The notes under the pieces were generated by a model. The model searched no databases, was not told the DNA's origin, and saw only the letters and a program-made list of their open reading frames with translations. Shown one piece after another: positions 23,871 to 34,625 of a stretch of DNA of 64,000 bases (position 1 is the stretch's first letter; each line of letters begins with the position of its first letter). The stretch covers positions 19,240,501-19,304,500 of the forward strand of contig CM060196.1 in the NCBI GenBank assembly GCA_030549335.1, written 5' to 3'. A program made the translations under genes and the position numbers. Source of the DNA: Pontederia crassipes. Its lineage: Eukaryota > Streptophyta > Magnoliopsida > Commelinales > Pontederiaceae.

Positions 23871-24890
23871 CAGCATCAACATCTGGATCTGCTTCTCTAC
23901 TTGGCAACTACTTAGAGTGGTATCCAGACACTACAACAACGGACCATGCCACACCAGATTTGCAACAATTGGACACCGCTAAACACTATCGTGGAGATGA
24001 CCAACTCCAAATAGGGAATGGTAATACTCTTCCCATTCATCACGTTGGTCAGTCCGTCCTAACAAACTCTGTTCGTCCTTTACAGTGTCTAACATTCTTC
24101 ATGTCCCATCTGTAGCTAAACCATTACTTTTTGTTCGAAAATTCATTGAAGGTAACAACTGTATTTTTGAATTTCACCCTTTTTTTTGTTGTCAAGAATC
24201 GAACAACTCAAACACGGCTCCTTCGCGGTCTCACTAAGGATGGGTTATACCATCTCAGCACCATGCCTCCTGCTCCAGCTACAAATCTCAGCACCATCTC
24301 CACCACTACCTGGCACGCCAGATTGGGACATCCGCATGATCGCATTCTCTCGTCTATTCTCCATTCTCACCAGCTCAACAATAAAGACAAACATCCAACT
24401 TCACCGCATTGTGTTGCTTGCTTCCAAGGAAAATCCAGTCGTTTACACCTTCCACGCAGTAATAATCACAGCTCTTTGCCTTTGCAACTAGTTTTTGTAA
24501 GAGTTTACAAACTGATAATGGAGACGAATTCCTTGTTGTGCGCCACTATTTATCTTCCACATGCATACAACATCGGCTAACGAGTCCACATAGCCATGAA
24601 CAAAATGCTTCTGTTGAAAGAAAATACGACATGTTGTTGACACCACGCTCACACTGCTCGCCCACGGGAATGTTCCTAAACGTTTTTTGCACTATGCAGT
24701 TGAAACAACCATCTATTTGATAAATCGCATGCCCTCCCCAAATCTCCAAAACATGTCCCCATTTCAGCTGCTTCATGGGCGCAAGTCAAATTATACTTTT
24801 CTTCGGGTCTTTGGTTGTGCAGCTTATCCACTTATCCGACCCTACAACAAACACAAATTTGATTTTCGCACTATCCCCCGTATCCAAGGG
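23870..24890 (+). pseudogene. Copia protease and integrase region (broken, internally deleted)
   Basis: Protease: the expected DSGAT active-site motif is replaced by DTTTT (in WYPDTTTTDHA, about 23920-23950), so the catalytic Asp-Ser/Thr-Gly triad has lost its Gly. The GAG_pre-integrase domain follows (WHARLGHPHDRILSSILH, zinc-binding CVACFQGK, about 24310-24430). The integrase core jumps from that domain straight to LQTDNGDEF (about 24504-24530), so the segment with the first catalytic Asp is deleted. The Glu region (SPHSHEQNASVERK) and NRMPS...HGRKSNYTFLRVFGC remain, in changed frames. Confidence 0.72.
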
Positions 24891-25753
24891 CAGAGCCACA
24901 TGGGTGTCCATGGGTGCAAGTGCACCCACAAGAAAACTATACTAGTAGAATGTAGTGAAAAATATTTCAAATCATTACAACTTGTTTTAGTAGTAGAGGC
25001 AATCGACTTACTATAGTTGGACCAAGGATCAAATCCTACTGCTGCCATCGCCACTCTCCAATATCTGCTATAATATTTTTTTCCATTCCACATGTTCGTG
25101 TTTGTTTCCACGTGTTCGTATTTCAATATTTCATTATTTTACCATATAATGAATTTATATACTTTTAATACTTATGTTGATATTGCTATGTATTTTTTGT
25201 TTCAAACATTGATGTAATAAGATTTAATGAATTTCAATATTATTTTATATTCATTCTAATCTCCACCTATAGTTATGTATATTTTAAAAACAATTTCTAT
25301 TTTATCTAATAAATTGTACATAATATATTCTGAGAAAAACACATATTTCATAAAAAGTGAAATAAGTGTAAAAAATGTCAATAATAATTAAATAAATAAT
25401 ACATACTAAATTTATATTTTGAAATCTCAATATTTTCATAGATTATTTTCAATATATTTCTTATTGATTCTAATATTTCATGTACCACCTATAGTTATAT
25501 ATATTTTTAACAAATAGTTTTCTATGATATCTAATAAATGTTGATAATATATTATGAGAAGTTTCAGGACGAAGTAAATTGAGTTTATATTTTGAAATTT
25601 CAATATTTTTATATGTGAATTTCAATATATTTTGAAAAAATCAAATAATTTTTCCAATTCTTATATTTTATTTGATCATATTCAATATTATTTTTTATCA
25701 TTTAAATATATACTATAATGTGCACTCACTCATATTTTCTGGCTCCGTCACTG
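24890..25753. mobile_element. Non-autonomous DNA element (hAT-like) inside copia integrase
   Basis: Copia coding sequence stops near 24888 and resumes near 25754 ([20 protein letters not shown]). The ends of the intervening DNA are inverted: left GGGCAGAGCCACATGGG, right (minus strand) AGGCAGTGACGGAGCCAGAA. Such CAG(A/T)G..GGAGCCA termini are common in plant hAT relatives. The core is AT-rich and non-coding. A clean 8-bp target duplication could not be read, so the superfamily is uncertain. Its right 600 bp is duplicated (25145-26738). Confidence 0.55.
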
Positions 25754-26738
25754 CCTATATTCACTTACCTCACCCTGTATCGTTGCCTCGATCGTTCTTC
25801 CAATAAAATATACACAGCATGCCATGTCCGTTTTGATGAAACATCATACCCTTTTTCCGCCTCCACATTTTCCTTGCAATCCTCCAATAACATGACATTG
25901 TGTCCTTGGCTCTCCATTCCTTTATCACTACCACAGACTATAATGAATTTATATACTTTTAATACTTATGTTGATATTGCTATGTATTTTTTGTTTCAAA
26001 CATTGATGTAATAAGATTTAATGAATTTCAATATTATTTTATATTCATTCTAATCTCCACCTATAGTTATGTATATTTTAAAAACAATTTCTATTTTATC
26101 TAATAAATTGTACATAATATATTCTGAGAAAAACACATATTTCATAAAAAGTGAAATAAGTGTAAAAAATGTCAATAATAATTAAATAAATAATACATAC
26201 TAAATTTATATTTTGAAATCTCAATATTTTCATAGATTATTTTCAATATATTTCTTATTGATTCTAATATTTCATGTACCACCTATAGTTATATATATTT
26301 TTAACAAATAGTTTTCTATGATATCTAATAAATGTTGATAATATATTATGAGAAGTTTCAGGACGAAGTAAATTGAGTTTATATTTTGAAATTTCAATAT
26401 TTTTATATGTGAATTTCAATATATTTTGAAAAAATCAAATAATTTTTCCAATTCTTATATTTTATTTGATCATATTCAATATTATTTTTTATCATTTAAA
26501 TATATACTATAATGTGCACTCACTCATATTTTCTGGCTCCGTCACTGCCTATATTCACTTACCTCACCCTGTATCGTTGCCTCGATCGTTCTTCCAATAA
26601 AATATACACAGCATGCCATGTCCGTTTTGATGAAACATCATACCCTTTTTCCGCCTCCACATTTTCCTTGCAATCCTCCAATAACATGACATTGTGTCCT
26701 TGGCTCTCCATTCCTTTATCACTACCACAGACTATAAT
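25145..26738 (+). repeat. 794-bp tandem duplication within the copia element
   Basis: Bases 25145-25938 are repeated at 25939-26732. Each unit holds the right part of the inserted DNA element plus about 190 bp of copia coding sequence. The shared string TATAAT occurs at the start, junction and end (25145, 25939, 26733), consistent with microhomology-mediated duplication. Everywhere compared by eye the two units are identical, including a 71-codon frame read at 25718 and 26512. Confidence 0.9.
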
Positions 26739-27565
26739 CCCACACCCATCTCCCTCTCCACCTCTCAGCTCCACCTCGTCTTCATCTGCCTCAACTAAAA
26801 CAACAACACCAACTCAGTCACCTCCACAGACTTCACGACATCTTCATCCCCATCAGCCTACTAACTATCGCAAACTAGCAGTCTTCAAAGCACTTGTCGC
26901 CACAACCTCTGATACACGGACCAGTTTTACTAAAGCAACTAGCACTGCTATGGTAGAGGAATTCTCAACACTACTTCACAATGGGACCTGGTCTCTCATT
27001 CCCCGACGTTCAAGTATGAATATTGTTGGATGCAGGTGGATCTACCGTAAGAAGTATCATGCTGATGGCAGTCTCGATCGATACAAAGCCAGACTCACTG
27101 CCAAAGGATTTCATCAGGCTCAGGTGTGGACTTTGGTGAGACATTCTCATCAAACCGACAACAATTCAGTTAGTCCTCACTTTGGCCATCAACCACAATT
27201 GGCATCTTCATTAGCTTGACATAAGTAATGCCTTCCTTCATGGCCACCTCGCTGAAATTGTGTATATGGAGCAGCCGCCAAGTTTCACTGATTCTACACA
27301 TCCCGACTATGTCTACTGACTCCACAAATCTCTATATGATCTCAAACAAGCGCCTAGTGCTTGGTTTCAAACTTTGACAACAGCACTATTATCCTTTGGC
27401 TTTCAAGCTTCTGCCACCGACACCTCCTTGTTCATCTACAAAGCTCTGAAATTGCTTACATATTGGTCTACGTCGATGATTTACTTATTATTGGGTCTTC
27501 TGAGCATCTTATCCAGCTGATCACTAGCCATCTCAATGCTAAATTTGCAGTCCGCGTGATATGAA
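26546..27565 (+). pseudogene. Copia reverse transcriptase region, N-terminal part (broken)
   Basis: After the duplication the frame resumes with [20 protein letters not shown] (end of the integrase region), a Ser/Thr/Pro linker, then [44 protein letters not shown], and after frame changes [30 protein letters not shown]. The catalytic YVDD box is present as [13 protein letters not shown] at about 27457-27495. Copia RT motifs are in normal order but spread over at least three frames with stops. Sequence is interrupted just after KFAVRV. Confidence 0.75.
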
Positions 27566-27569
27566 CCAG

Positions 27570-28248
27570 AAAACGCATACATTGCAGCCGACAATAGAAG
27601 ATTGTTCTAGCAAAGTTGGATGATCAAGATAATGGTGTGGATCTCAGGCATAAGGAAATTGAAGATAATCAAGAATGTTTGGAATTTACAATTGATCCAT
27701 TACAAGATCGAGTTAGATCAGATCCAACTTCTCAACGGGTTATAAATTGGGCCGCATGAAGAGTCAGCATAACTTGGGCCAAATAAATCATGGTTTAACC
27801 ATATTTATTTGGAATTTTCGAAATTAATTAAATATGGAATATGCTGATGAGGATTGTAACAGAAATTGAGTTTGTTATTTTGTTAAATTAGTTAGGTTAC
27901 TTGTGGACTAAGTTAGGATATTTTCTTTCAGACCAAATTCTGTTTCTAGGGCATATAAATATTGTTACTCATTGTTATGTTAGATATCTTTGAATCAATG
28001 AAAATTATGGCTTAATTGCTTTGCTGTGAGGGAACTCCTGCAACCCGTTCTTCGGGAACTTCCGCTATTAATTACAAGGTTAACTATCTTGTGATTAAAT
28101 CCATCTATTTATAATATCGATTGCTTGGTTCATTGTAATCTTGAGGTTGATATTCCGCTGCCTTGAAAATTCGTTTGATCTCATTTTTTTTATTATCATA
28201 TATTGTTCTGGTCACTCAAGGCATTGTTCTTGAGTATCGTATCACCGC
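27570..28248. mobile_element. ~680-bp insertion in copia RT, possibly an LTR fragment
   Basis: Copia coding sequence breaks after 27565 and resumes with LGTLHFFLGVEV near 28252. The intervening DNA is non-coding and has a TATA-like CATATAAATATTG near 27952 followed by a long pyrimidine-poor tract, a layout seen in LTRs. No inverted ends or clear target duplication were found, so the class is uncertain. Confidence 0.4.
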
Positions 28249-28249
28249 G

Positions 28250-29099
28250 ACCTTGGCACCCTTCACTTCTTTCTTGGAGTTGAAGTTCTATCACGTCCTA
28301 ATGGCATTGTTCTCTCGCAAACCAACTATATTCTTGAGATTCTCAAACGTCACAACATGACGAATGCCAAACCAGTGTCTTCTCCACTGTCTGCTGGCAC
28401 CAAATTACAACAAAGCTCTTTCATAATCCTACTCTCTATCGTGAGCTTTACAATACTTTACGATCACACGGCCGGATATTGCCTTTGCAGTGACCACCGT
28501 CTGTCAATTCATGCACCAACCCACCCGACAACCATTGGATTGCTGTCTAGTGCATTCTTCGCTATTTAAAAGCTACTCAAGATATTGGCTTACACTTCAC
28601 TAGATCAGTGACATCTCAGCTGCAAACCTTTTCTGACGCTGACTGGGCAGCTAGTTTGCATGATCGTAATTCCATTAGTGGATATGCAATATATATGAGT
28701 CAGAATCTAGTTTCATGGTCCGCAAAGAAACAAAAGACTGTCTCCCGCTCCTCCATAGAATCCAAGTATAAGGCCTTAGCTAACGGCACTGCCGAGCTCA
28801 TCTAGCTTCGTTCTCTTCTTACTGAACTCGGCCTCCCTACCACACCGCCTCCTGTCCTCTGGTGTGACAATATAGGCATCATGCATCTATCAGCGAATCC
28901 TATTTTCCATGCCAGAACAAAGCATGTCAAAGTTGACTTCCACTTTGTTCGTGATGAAGTTTCTCACCAACGTCTCCAGGTCGAGTTTATATCCACAAAA
29001 GATCAAATTGCAGATGTCCTAACGAAACAACTTGCTGGCACTCGCTTTCAATTCTTGCAGGACAAGCTACGTCTCGGACCACAGCCACATCATGCTTGA
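28250..29099 (+). pseudogene. Copia RT C-terminus and RNase H
   Basis: Reads through LGVEV, YILEI(LKR)HNMTNAKPVSSPL, then RNase H: FSDADWAASLHDRNSISGYA (catalytic Asp in SDADWA), WSAKKQKTVSRSSIESKYKA, WCDNIGIMHLSANPIFHART, VKVDFHFVRDEV and FISTKDQIADVLTK, ending at the TGA at 29097-29099 just before the polypurine tract. One stop (ELI-stop) and two frameshifts interrupt it. The C-terminal ~70 codons are intact. Confidence 0.82.
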
Positions 29100-29106
29100 G
29101 GTGGGC

Positions 29107-29277
29107 TATTAGAACAAGTCTACCATTATACTCGCTCTACAACAGACATGCATTACTCATGCCACACATTCCTCCAATTTTATTGTTTAGTCTGTTACCT
29201 ATTGCATAACTTGAATGTGTGTGTGTGTAATCATCAGATATAGTAACATCACACAAACAACATTTTGTGCACTTTTA
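29107..29277 (+). repeat. Copia 3' LTR (171 bp)
   Basis: Starts TATTAGAACAAGTCTACC and ends GTGCACTTTTA. It follows the purine-rich tract and is followed by the 5-bp repeat GCAAC. Contains a TG microsatellite (29217-29228) where the 5' LTR has TA repeats. Confidence 0.88.
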
Positions 29278-29555
29278 GCAACGACGACGAGGGCGGCGAA
29301 CATAGATCTCTGGCGGGACAAATGCGAGGGCGACCGGCGAGGCGACGACTGACACGGGTCCGATCCAGAGAGAGAAAGGAGAGAGAGGGAGAGGGAGATC
29401 ATCTCGTAAGATTATCCTAGCTGTTGGATTAGATTTGGACGACATCAGATTAAATCTAATCAGATCTTATGTGAACTGTCCGATCTGATCTGGACATTTC
29501 AAATGCCGCTTCACACGGTGCTGAGCGAAAGGTGCTTAGCACATTTATTTTACCC

Positions 29556-30866
29556 GTACATAATTAAACACTTTTTCAGCAAAATAATGCACAATATCTC
29601 AGTTGAATTAGATACTTATGTTGTTCATTATTTTAATAGTAAGATATATTACCAATAATATTAAAGAAACAAACAATTAAAAAGTAATATTAATTTTGTA
29701 TATATAGTCTTTAAAAACTTATATGACCATATTTTTAATCAAATCAAATTTTGTTTTATGATAACTTAATTTATTGTAATAGTTGGATGTATTACGAATA
29801 TCGAGTTTGTTACTTTAAAAAATATGTCGAGTTTGTTGCTCATAAGGATGTAGGAATTAATGCTTGGTAAATAATACTTTTTTAGTTTTTAGATTCACAA
29901 CTTAACAATACTTGATAAATCGAAAATAATAAATTAGGCTGCTCAACTTGTAATTATCTATTTTTACTTGTAAGTCACTTAGTGGAACTAGTTAACGTAT
30001 TGTCATACTATCAATTTTTTAATGCTTTCATCGCATAACAAACATATTTCTCTCGTTTGCCCTCTCTTTGGAAGGTACGTCCACCCTATTCTTTTTTTAA
30101 TACATTATATTCCATAAAAGTAACCTATACAATATATATATATATATATAGTGTTCAATAATTGCCTAAATAATTTCTTAGTTTACATGTGTTAATTAGG
30201 CATCTGATTATCGAAGTCAAATCTAACGTAATTAATCATTACAATGTTGAAAGTAGACGTCATTGCACAACTTGTGATTGCATTATATATATATGTTAGC
30301 TCTCAGGTCGGTAGCACTTGACCCCTCAATTTTTAGTGTTTAATTTTTTTTTTATTTTGAAACGGTGTTAACAATATATTTTAAATTAATAATTCAGATT
30401 TAATTGACATAATTTGTAATAAATAAGAAAAAACTGAGTGGAGTTTATTAAGATAATCATTAAATTTAAATTTAGAATTATTTCTTTAGTTCTTATCGAA
30501 GTGGATACTAGTTCAGAATTAATTATTTTGAGTCATAATTGAATTTATAAATTTATAAAGATACCCCTAAAGGTGTCGAACTTTTCTCACACTAAGATTC
30601 TTCCTTTTGCACAAATGTCTCATTTACTCTTCTTGTTTGCACAAATTAGCGACCAAACATCTAACATATTTGAGGCAGCACTATGAGAAAAAGGTCGGAG
30701 AAAGTTCGCTATTCGTGTTGTAGATTTTCGGATCAACATGATGCATGTAGGAGGGGTTTCTCTATCGACGTGTCGATAGACTCCAAACACATGTCCTAAA
30801 TGAGGATAATAGTTTAATTAAGTTGTATATAAAATTATATAGATTATCACATCGAAATAGGGTTAG
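29556..30866. other. AT-rich intergenic DNA, no gene seen
   Basis: No coding region or recognisable ends. TA repeats near 30136-30151. Confidence 0.45.
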
Positions 30867-30887
30867 AAACACTATAAGAAAAAGTCA

Positions 30888-31570
30888 TATTTCCGACGGT
30901 CCATTTTCGACGGCCCGAAATCCGTCTTAAATATCGACGATTTTTTCGACGGATCTTCCAAACCGTCGATATTTTCGTCAGATAATTTTCGACAGTTTAA
31001 CTCGTCTAAAATTTCGACGGTGATAAATTCGTCAGAAGATTCCGTCGAAAATATTTATACTTCGACGGTTATGACCGTCGATATTTTCGGCGATTTATCT
31101 AACCATCGAAACTTCCAGCGGTCTGAACCGTCGAAAAATTTCAAGACTGGTTGCGCATAATTATTGAACTTATCGACGGTTTTGACCGTCGAAATTTGTG
31201 ACGTTCAAAGCAACCGTTGATATTTAGGCGATCATAACCGTCGATAGTATTTAAATAAAATATTCCACCTTACTTTTTTTTGACGGCCTCAATCGTCGAA
31301 AATGAAAATTTATAATTTACACAACCTATGTATCTATCGATGTTTTTTTAAAAATTATCATTAAGGGAATCGACGGCTAAAATCGTCGATATTTCGACGG
31401 TTTAAAGAACCGTCAAAATTATCGACGGCTAAAACCATCGATATTTCGACGGTTTGAATACCGTCGAAACTATCGACGGTTTTTCCAGTGGATTGGAGCC
31501 GTCGAAACGTGAATTAATATAATACTATATTTACCTATGTTGCAGCGGTTTCGACCGTCGAAAAGTGTTT
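30888..31570. repeat. CACTA 5' subterminal palindrome array
   Basis: Dozens of short units such as TCGACGGTT and AACCGTCGA alternate in opposite orientations, making hairpins every 20-50 bp (for example 31376-31485). In En/Spm these subterminal motifs are where the element's own protein binds. Mutated variants (ACCATCGA, GACGGCT) show the array is ageing. Confidence 0.85.
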
Positions 31571-31764
31571 ATATAAAAATCTGACCGCACTCTTACTTAG
31601 AACGTTTTGAACGTTCGTCCGCCGCCGCCCGTTTCGTCCGTCGTTCGTCCGGCCGTCGACCACCTCCCGCCCGAAGCTTCCGCCGTCGACCATCTTCGGC
31701 GCAGGTAGGTCCGATCCCCGCCTCCTTTGATATATAATTTTTCTCTCCCCTTTGACCATCTCCG

Positions 31765-32085
31765 TGCGGCCCAGTTCCGGCCGCCATTCGTGCGCGACAG
31801 CCAGATCCGGCCGCCATTCGCACCGTCGGCCAGATCCGGCCGCCATTCGCGCGCGGCGGCCAGATCCGGCCGCCATTCTTGCGCGGCGGCTAGATCCGGC
31901 CGCCATTCGCGCGCGGCAGCCAGATCCGGCCGCCATTCTTGCGCGGCGGCCAGATCCGGCAGCCATTCGCGCGCCAGCCGCCAATCGCGCGCGACGGCCA
32001 GATCCGGCCGCCCTCCGCGCGCGGCGGCCAGATCCGGCCGCCCTCCGCGCGGGGCGGCCAGATCCGGCCGCCCTCCGTATGTGGA
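31765..32085. repeat. GC-rich minisatellite of GGCCAGATCCGGCCGCC units inside the CACTA element
   Basis: About eight units built on GCGGCCAGATCCGGCCGCC, each followed by a variable spacer (ATTCGCGCGC, ATTCTTGCGC, CTCCGCGCG), with a period of about 33-42 bp. All frames are open across it, giving Ala/Arg/Ser repeats on the plus strand and Gly/Arg/Trp repeats on the minus strand. These are consequences of the repeat. Two more units occur at 32703-32778. Confidence 0.88.
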
Positions 32086-32702
32086 ATTTTCTCAGATAGA
32101 GTCAATTAGTGGCTCAAACGAATAACAGATTTCTAAATTTTAGCCTCAATTGATAAGAGTCAGTAATCTTCAATTCCATTTCTAAATTTTCGATTTGCTG
32201 AAACTTTATCCATTTTAATTTAATTTGAATATCGTATCAAATCAAATGCATATCTAAAGAGACTAACACCTATGAATCATCTACTTTTAACTAAAAAAGA
32301 AGTTATGCCTAAAGGTTTTTTCTCTATGCCCTTCTTAGCCCTAGACATGTAGTTCAAAGATGATGTGTCAAAAAAATTTACTCTCTGAACAAACATATAT
32401 TTTTAGACTCCCAACCAATTTTCTTAAGAAATAAAAAATTGCTCTCTGTATAAAAAAAATCATGCATTCTAACCTATCGTTTCTAAGTAATATTCTCGAA
32501 TATTTTAAACTATTGTTCACTTGAACCAACTGGGACCAATTAAGGTCAACTTGACCAAGAAGAATTTTGTTCTAGTTTCCAAATTAGCACTACCCAATCG
32601 TGTCCGGTTGACTCGGTAAGAAATCACTTTCCGATCGTTTTATATGAAACCAGTAGGTCATCCACCAAACGAGAACTGTTCTAGATATATATAATATACT
32701 CG

Positions 32703-32778
32703 ACAGCCCTCCGTGCGGCGGCCAGATCCGGCCGCCCTTGCGCGGCGGCGGCCAGATCCGGCCGCCCTCCGCGCGTGA
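32703..32778. repeat. Second, two-unit cluster of the CACTA GC minisatellite
   Basis: Two copies of the GGCCAGATCCGGCCGCCCT unit with GCGCG-type spacers, separated from the main array by about 600 bp of AT-rich DNA. Same family as 31765-32085. Confidence 0.85.
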
Positions 32779-32985
32779 CATTTGAATTATAGTTGTAATA
32801 TTTAGAATTATATTTAGAATTATAGTTTAGAATTATAGTTGTAATATTTTCTTTCCTCCTTTTGTTTGATGGAAAACGATCATGAGCAAAAAGGGCCAAA
32901 ACTGTTATATATACTTATTATATGCTATCTCTATACCTAGTAGAATGATTAGTAAACATTAGCTAAACAATCTGTTCTTCATCAG

Positions 32986-34625
32986 TTGTTTCATATTCAT
33001 TCAAGATTTGTACCATCGAAACAAGCGGCTGCAGCAGTTACTAAAGTATTGCGACATAGGTATACTGAAGCGTGGCTTACATGGAGGGAAGTTCCTTATG
33101 CCACGAGACAGATGTTATTTAATGAATTTCAGGTATCATTAGAAGCCAACATCATCATTAATATTTTTTTTCGTCATGCACATTAATTATTTTTAAACAC
33201 TTACAGACTGATGTGTGGTAGGAGCCCGAGCATACGGAAAAAATGTGGAAGGCTTTTAACTCTCGGTGCTCAAAGAGATTGTCCGCGATGCTTTATGAAG
33301 CTCGAGCTGATGGAGAACGACCCAATTGGATCCCCGAGGCCGTTTGGATCGATTTGCTAGGAAAGTGATCCATCGAGGAGTACAAAGTGAAATGCGAAAA
33401 AGCAAAAACTAGTCGAGAGTCCGACCAGGGAGCGTGCTTGCATTCGGGCGGATGTCTATCCATGAGCACGATTGCTAAGAAAATGGTAAGGTCTTTCTCC
33501 GAACTCAGGACGAAATATTATACTTTAAGAAAATGGTAAGTAATTTGCAAATTTTAAAATATTATCTCATTGCTTTCTAGTTTTTATGGTGAAAATTTAG
33601 AAGTGTTACAAGAATCCTATAATTGGATTTGAAAAAAAATGATAAAAATAAGAGGAAATATAAGTTTCTCACAGGAGAATTCTAAAATCTATGAGGAAAA
33701 CAGGGAATTAATATCACGAAATACATTTAAGGGGCTAAATACATTAAGATATCAATGTCGGATATGGGAGGGGGTATCAAGAAATTTGTTTGAGTTCATT
33801 TCATATATTGCTTTACATTGAAAATATGGTGCTGATAATAACATAAAATATCATCTTCACATCACATCAGTGCCCTCTAATGTAATTCTTTTGTCATGTC
33901 CCTAACATTAAAATATTATCTCATTGCAGGAGAAAGAGACGGGTAGACCACCGACTCAGGACGAAATATTTATCCGAACCCATCAGAAGAAGAACAAAGA
34001 ATGGGTCTCGAGTTATGCCCGGGAGACATATGTATGTAAATTTTTGTGCCTTTACTTTTTTCTAAATTGTAAGTTAATAATTAATTAACAAAACTTTGAA
34101 GTCGATCACCTAGTCGTCGTTTGTAGTTAATTATTTTCTTTATATTTCAGGAGTCTTATAAAACAAAAGAAGTTGATCATATTACGCAAGCCACGCAGGA
34201 GGGGACCACACCGTTGACCCCAAAACAACTTTGGACGGACAACGTCGGCATGAAAAAGGGTCGCATTTACGGACTTGGATCTTCTGTGAGTGACACAGAT
34301 ATTGGATATGGTCGACGAAGTACTTCAGGTTCATCTCCTTCTACTATGCAAGAAATTGTGGATCAGGTGACTATCAAGATTAGGGAAGAGGTCAGGCAGG
34401 AATTCGATGAACGTGAATGTCGTAACAGGGATGAAATGAAGAAAATGATGCGTGCCTTCATGCGTGGCGAATTGAATGACGACGACGCCGAGGTAGATTC
34501 ATATATAGTACATAATTATTTTTGGAATTTGCTTTAATCTGATGCATCATTGTACTCATTAGATTCATATGCACTTTGACACTAACTTAGATTTTACTCT
34601 TCATCCCTTTCAGTTAGATCTGTAG
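32986..34625 (+). pseudogene. Transposase_24-type (Ptta/En/Spm) gene of the CACTA element, broken
   Basis: Exon-like blocks with consensus splice sites can be followed: up to 33132|GT (AWLTWREVPYATRQMLFNEF), 33207-33485 (MWKAFNSRCSKRLSAMLYEA, then GERPNWIPEAVW), 33930-34031 (GRPPTQDEIFIRTHQKKNKE), 34151-34492 (an acidic/basic coiled-coil-like C-terminal region with IKIREEVRQEFDEREC, ending GELNDDDAE), then a short block reaching a stop at about 34623. This arrangement matches plant Transposase_24 proteins, which accompany CACTA elements. The second block has an in-frame TAG (about 33220) and TGA (about 33366), so no full protein can be made. A short duplication of AAGAAAATGGTAAG (33477, 33527) adds a second donor-like site. 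Confidence 0.7.

Larger units (their letters stand above)
22778..29277 (+). mobile_element. Ty1/copia retrotransposon with short LTRs, non-functional
   Basis: Complete outline: 5' LTR, tRNA-Met-type primer site, gag, protease, integrase, RT, RNase H, purine-rich tract (GAGGTGGG at about 29099-29105) and 3' LTR. Flanking 5-bp repeats GCAGC (22773-22777) and GCAAC (29278-29282) differ at one base. The order gag-PR-IN-RT-RH identifies Ty1/copia. The interior is disabled by frameshifts and stops, an integrase deletion, an inserted DNA element, a 794-bp tandem duplication and another insertion in pol. The LTRs are about 170 bp and differ at several sites, so the element is not very recent. Confidence 0.88.
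22597..29555. mobile_element. Non-autonomous TIR element split by a copia insertion
   Basis: The left end (from about 22597) contains CTCAGCACCGTGTGAAGCG. The right end (to about 29555), read on the minus strand, contains CGCTCAGCACCGTGTGAAGC in the same relative place, extended by AGGCACC versus AAGCACC and AAATGAATG versus AAATAAATG. Without the copia element the host is only about 450 bp. Its interior around the insertion is GC-rich (GACGACGAGGG on both sides). Target duplication not resolved. Confidence 0.55.

Noticed and set aside
23863-23882. String resembling part of miR167 (AAGCTGCCAGCAT)
   Set aside because: It lies in copia gag sequence, with no surrounding hairpin, so it is a chance match.
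25718-26774. Two identical 71-residue frames as duplicated genes
   Set aside because: They are the same piece of copia coding sequence and inserted DNA repeated by the 794-bp tandem duplication.
31535-32125. Long open frames on both strands with Ala/Arg/Ser or Gly/Arg/Trp repeats
   Set aside because: They follow the GC minisatellite of the CACTA element. Simultaneous openness on both strands indicates a compositional effect.
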